Shown here piece by piece: positions 40,237 through 43,256 of a DNA stretch of 43,256 nt. The translations under genes were made by a program, and so were the position numbers. The notes beneath the pieces were generated by a model. It searched no databases and was not told the origin of the DNA. It saw only the letters and a list, made by a program, of their open reading frames with translations. Source of the stretch: Alistipes sp. (GTDB taxonomy: Bacteria > Bacteroidota > Bacteroidia > Bacteroidales > Rikenellaceae); NCBI GenBank assembly GCA_017935185.1, contig JAGBIC010000020.1:1-43256 (forward strand), read 5' to 3'. Position 1 is the first letter of the stretch. Each line of letters opens with the position of its first letter.

Positions 40237-41610
40237 TTACTGCTTATTCTTATTTGTCAGCGGCACACCTTTGTACTCTCCTGTCAAAGTTTTGAGGAAT
40301 GATACTATCTTGGCGACCTCCTCATCGGTAAGTTCCGCATCCGACTGATATTTTGCCATATCTCGCACAGCCTCCTCCAATGTGGCGCGTGTTCCATCAT
40401 GATAGTAGGGCCATGTAAGTTCTATATTACGCAATCCGGGGACCTTGAAACGATGACGGTCGCGCTCCTGCTGGGTCTGCTTGAAGCGGCCATCATCCTC
40501 AACTGTAAGTTCCAAGCCGCGATCCTCGAAATAGTGGTGGCGCAAACCCATCAACTCGTAAGACTCGCCACCCAGATTGGGGCCTACATGACAAATTGCA
40601 CAATTATTCTTCTTGAAGAAGGCATAACCCTCTGCCTCCTCGGCTGTGATGGCAGAATCATCACCCAACAGATACTTGTCAAAACGTGAATTGGGAGTGA
40701 TAAGCGTCATCTCAAAGGCCTCGATTGCATCGGTGATATTCGCTTGGGTGATACCATCGGGATATATCTCCTTGAAAGCCTCCACATATGACTTCTCCTT
40801 CTCCAGCTTGGCAATAATCTCATCAAACGAAGTTGACGCCATCTCAACGGGATTCAACGGTGGGCCCGCAGCCTGCTCGGCGAGTGTTGCGGCACGGCCA
40901 TCCCAGAACTGCACAAAATTATATACAGCATTGAATACCGTTGGCGCATTTACTCCACCCTTTTGGCCCTCAACACCTTCGGAATATTGTTTGTTATCCA
41001 CTCCGGCAGTAGACAAATCGTGACACGATGCACATGAAACTGTATTATCCACCGACAGACGTGTATCGTGATACAACTGCTCACCCAATGCCACCTTGCG
41101 TGCATCCACGGGCAATGATTTGGCAATGGGACGAATAGGCTCGCCGACACGTTCACCCTTAAGGCCATCGTTGTAATGCGTCTTGCGGAAATCTACGGCC
41201 CACTTGGTGATAATATCACTCTTGGCACGAGTCATCTGGCTGCCCCAATGCACCAAATAATATTTGGCCATAGGCATACGCCTGTCGGCAGCCACTTTTT
41301 TGATTTTGGCCACATCAACAGGCATGGGTGACAAACCCTGCTCCAACGCAGAAATCAGAGGTGTGATGTCATAGGCACGATAACCCTCGTAGACATCCTT
41401 GCGAATGATATCGCCCGCCACAGGCAGATTCATGTAGAAGGGCAACTTCGGATCGGCCGAATGGCAACTCAGGCAACCTCCATCGCTCAAAATCTCAAGC
41501 ACCTGATCATTCAGGCTCAAATCGGCAGCAGGAGGCCGATTCAGGTAGCTGTAAACAACGCCCAATATGGCTGCAACTACCAGCACAACTAATGCGATTG
41601 TTCTTTTCAT
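40237..41610 (-). CDS. Tri-haem cytochrome c peroxidase
   Basis: The enzyme reduces hydrogen peroxide in the periplasm with electrons from the quinol chain. After an N-terminal anchor (IALVVLVVAAILGVVYSYL), it has three CxxCH haem sites: C46-H50 in GGCLSCHSADPK, C193-H197 in SCASCHDLS and C337-H341 in NCAICHVGP. Classical CcpA enzymes have two haems. The extra N-terminal haem resembles YhjA-type tri-haem enzymes and may take electrons directly from the membrane. I chose ATG 41610, giving 457 residues; the upstream in-frame start at 41679 has no signal-like start. A 12-bp inverted repeat (TGTTACATAACA, 41667-41678) lies upstream. Confidence 0.94.
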   Translation of the reverse strand: MKRTIALVVLVVAAILGVVYSYLNRPPAADLSLNDQVLEILSDGGCLSCHSADPKLPFYMNLPVAGDIIRKDVYEGYRAYDITPLISALEQGLSPMPVDVAKIKKVAADRRMPMAKYYLVHWGSQMTRAKSDIITKWAVDFRKTHYNDGLKGERVGEPIRPIAKSLPVDARKVALGEQLYHDTRLSVDNTVSCASCHDLSTAGVDNKQYSEGVEGQKGGVNAPTVFNAVYNFVQFWDGRAATLAEQAAGPPLNPVEMASTSFDEIIAKLEKEKSYVEAFKEIYPDGITQANITDAIEAFEMTLITPNSRFDKYLLGDDSAITAEEAEGYAFFKKNNCAICHVGPNLGGESYELMGLRHHYFEDRGLELTVEDDGRFKQTQQERDRHRFKVPGLRNIELTWPYYHDGTRATLEEAVRDMAKYQSDAELTDEEVAKIVSFLKTLTGEYKGVPLTNKNKQ

Positions 41611-41774
41611 AACCGTTATTGTTGTTAGTAAATAAAAACTTCCTGTGTGAAGATAATGAATTTTTTTGTTACATAACACATCAATCGTGCATATTTTTTT
41701 CGTTATGTTGAAAAAATAACTTTTTAATATGTCATATTTTTATCGCTAAAGATACCAAAACCACCCTTTTTATA

Positions 41775-41803
41775 TTGACAATCACATTTTTTTGTTATCT
41801 TTG
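41775..41803 (+). promoter_or_regulatory. Promoter of the coiled-coil membrane protein gene
   Basis: TTG (41775-41777), an 18-nt spacer and TATCTTTG (41796-41803) match the consensus with a spacer one base short. Confidence 0.5.
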
Positions 41804-41844
41804 CCCGAGGATATAACCGAAAACCAAACCAAAACTTTGAAGTT

Positions 41845-42777
41845 ATGAGAGAAGAATATAACGATTACGACGATGCTCGTTACGATGATGAGTATGATGA
41901 CTATGGTCAGGAGCATGTCGATAATAAAGCTGTTCGAGGCTATCGTATAGTAATTATCATTCTGGCGGTCATTTTGGTGGCTCTGTCGGTGGTATATTTC
42001 AATATGCACCGCCAGCAGCAGGCCGAGTATCAGCTTTTGGAGGAGGACCGCACCAAGATTCAGGGCGATTTGGATAGCCTTATCGTTTCGTTCGATGACC
42101 TTAAGATTCAGAACGACTCTATCGCCGCCAACCTTGAGGAGGCCAACAAACTTATGGAGCAACTCAAGAACGAGCGTCGCTTGAACTATGCCAAGATTCG
42201 TGCCTACGAGAAGGAGGTCGGCACTCTGCGTACCGTAATGCAGGGCTACATTCGCCAGATCGACTCGCTGAACAATATCAACCAAAAGCTCACCAAAGAG
42301 AATATCTCTTACAAGAAGGAGATCTCTACCGCCCAGCTTCGTGCCGAGATGGCCGAGGAGCGTGCCGAGGAGCTTAACAACAAGGTTCGCGTGGGTTCAG
42401 TTATCCGTGCCCGCAGCATAGGCATCCTGCCGCTTAACGCCAAGAGCAAGGAGGTTACTCGCGTGAAGAATGCCGCCCGCCTGCGTATCGACTTTGTGCT
42501 CGGCGCCAACGAACTGGCCGATCCGGGCAACAAGACCATCTATGCTTGCATCACATCGCCCGAGGGTTAGGTGCTTTCAAGCCCCGATGCGGCATCGTTC
42601 ACCTTCGAAGGCGAGCCGAAGATCTACTCTGAGAAGCGCGATATCGACTACGACAACACCAAGGATATTGGCGTGAGCATCTTCTTCGATGGCAGCGGCT
42701 TTACTGCCGGAACATACCACGTTGAACTCTATACCGACGGTCGCCTTATCGGCACAGCAGACGTTGCTTTGCGATAA
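41845..42777 (+). pseudogene. Coiled-coil single-pass membrane protein split by an in-frame TAG
   Basis: I do not recognise the protein. Reading through TAG at 42568-42570, the frame stays open for 310 residues. Residues 1-32 are acidic and Tyr-rich (EEYNDYDDARYDDEYDDYGQ). Residues 33-52 are a membrane helix (YRIVIIILAVILVALSVVYF), residues of about 57-190 a long coiled coil, and the rest a beta-rich domain. The TAG falls in CITSPEG*VLSSPDAAS. The part after it (VSIFFDGSGFTAGTYHVELYTDGRLIG) looks like the continuation of that domain and stops at TAA 42777. One C-to-T change (CAG to TAG) would explain it. Without readthrough the product is 241 residues lacking about 68. Confidence 0.75.
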
Positions 42778-42803
42778 AGAATTGCCACAGGCTAATCAAT
42801 ATT

Positions 42804-42830
42804 CTCCGCTCCAATGGGGCGGAGTTTTTT
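42804..42830 (+). terminator. Terminator after the coiled-coil membrane protein gene
   Basis: CTCCGCTCC and GGGGCGGAG pair (42804-42824) around AAT, followed by TTTTTT. It is placed 26 bp after TAA 42777, not after the internal TAG, which supports the longer gene as the original unit. Confidence 0.88.
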
Positions 42831-42873
42831 ATTCACCAACCCATAAAAGCGACTTTTCTGCTCAAAAATCAAC

Positions 42874-42985
42874 AAATTTTGAATTTTGAACCGACGCTAC
42901 GGAGCGAGAGCAGAGGGAGCTTGCCCACTTTGCCGAGCCGCGATGAGGAAACGACAAATAAATTGTCGAAATTTTGAATTTTGAA
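42874..42985. repeat. Pair of 17-bp direct repeats flanking 78 bp before rpsP
   Basis: AAATTTTGAATTTTGAA occurs at 42874-42890 and 42969-42985. The 78 bp between them are richer in GC (CGACGCTACGGAGCGAGAGC and onward) and show no ORF. The second copy supplies the -33 element of the rpsP promoter. The rest of the 290 bp between genes holds the terminator and the promoter. Confidence 0.6.
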
Positions 42986-43004
42986 TTATTTTTTCTTACC
43001 TTTG
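42973..43004 (+). promoter_or_regulatory. Promoter of rpsP
   Basis: TTTG (42973-42976), a 20-nt spacer and TACCTTTG (42997-43004) match the Bacteroidetes consensus. The leader to ATG 43068 is about 59 nt. Confidence 0.6.
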
Positions 43005-43067
43005 CGCCCGATAACCCCAAAAGTGTAGGGTTGCGTTTTAATATTAACTAACAAAATTTTATAGCAA

Positions 43068-43256
43068 ATGGCTGTTAAAATTCGTTTGGCACGTCATGGT
43101 AAGAAGGGTGCTCCCGTTTACCACATTGTTGCCGCAGATAGCAGAGCGCCACGAGATGGTAGATTTATCGAGAAGTTGGGTGTTTACAATCCCAACACCA
43201 ATCCTGCTACAATTGATCTGAAGTTCGACCGAGCTTTGGATTGGTTACTCAAAGGC
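43068..43256 (+). CDS. rpsP: 30S ribosomal protein S16, cut by the window end
   Basis: The first 63 codons of S16 are present: [38 protein letters not shown] and YNPNTNP are diagnostic. S16 binds 16S rRNA early in small-subunit assembly. The gene runs out of the window in frame. Confidence 0.97.
   Translation, partial: MAVKIRLARHGKKGAPVYHIVAADSRAPRDGRFIEKLGVYNPNTNPATIDLKFDRALDWLLKG

Noticed and set aside
41845-42777. Genome-wide TAG recoding (TAG read as an amino acid).
   Set aside because: Several intact genes here end in TAG in the expected place, including the NamZ, ddl and LEA14-like genes, so TAG is an ordinary stop.
1-43256. tRNA, rRNA, CRISPR array, insertion sequence, prophage or toxin-antitoxin genes.
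   Set aside because: I looked for typical sequences and ORFs on both strands and found none I could support.

Overview
This window looks like a chromosomal segment of a Bacteroidales bacterium, possibly close to Rikenellaceae; that finer placement is a guess. Three things support it. Nearly every promoter I can find has the Bacteroidetes form (TTG, 19-20 nt, TAnnTTTG). Shine-Dalgarno sequences are mostly absent. The gene content is typical of the group: TatA/TatC without TatB, a lipoprotein-rich envelope, paired half-size chromate transporters, a DAHP synthase-chorismate mutase fusion and an anaerobic sulfatase maturase. I see no tRNA or rRNA gene, CRISPR array, insertion sequence or phage gene, so this is mostly ordinary housekeeping and envelope DNA. 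The interest lies in regulation and in a few odd protein architectures.

Layout. 1-3419 (minus): tatA, tatC, a TIM-barrel isomerase-like protein and a Gfo/Idh/MocA oxidoreductase cut by the window edge. 3651-5780 (minus): exported S9 prolyl oligopeptidase. 5988-7139 (plus): NamZ-type DUF1343 muramidase. 7145-10981 (minus): U32 protein, RlmI-like methyltransferase and two half-size chromate transporters. 11159-12652 (plus): serS and a small 2[4Fe-4S] ferredoxin. 12729-14617: two divergent glycosyltransferase-type genes fired from interlocked promoters. 14657-19522 (minus): alpha/beta hydrolase, membrane-anchored MurF-like ligase, Ddl, a lipoprotein and an outer-membrane beta-barrel. 19644-23653 (minus): pheA, aminotransferase, tyrA and DAHP synthase-chorismate mutase. 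23888-25857 (minus): radical SAM maturase and a lipoprotein nitroreductase. 25876-28905: LuxR-type regulator divergent from a TonB-dependent receptor. 28989-30877: GDPD lipoprotein, an unlisted 51-codon gene and an ECF sigma factor. 31077-35015 (minus): YugP-like metallopeptidase, SGNH hydrolase and MBOAT acyltransferase with overlapping ends. 35249-40164 (plus): FtsX-like permease, ubiE/menG, two small envelope proteins, HAD phosphatase and Ca/Na antiporter. 40237-41610 (minus): tri-haem cytochrome c peroxidase. 41845-42777 (plus): coiled-coil membrane protein interrupted by an in-frame TAG. 43068 to the end: rpsP.

The strongest finding is in front of pheA. A 23-residue leader peptide with four Phe and four Tyr codons is followed by a 14-bp terminator hairpin. 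The terminator's 3' arm sequence is repeated inside the leader, so a competing antiterminator can form. This is the layout of ribosome-mediated attenuation, sensing both end products of the operon. A near-perfect 20-bp palindrome also touches the -33 element of the same promoter.

The second item of interest is a possible dedicated D-Ala-D-Ala/pentapeptide module. Its MurF-like ligase has a multi-pass membrane domain in place of the usual uridine-binding domain, and its Ddl carries Gly-Ala-Lys-Gly repeats in the active-site loop and at its C-terminus. Smaller items are single-arginine Tat-like signals beside tatAC, a TAG-split gene, a hidden 51-codon gene and operator-like repeats on promoters.
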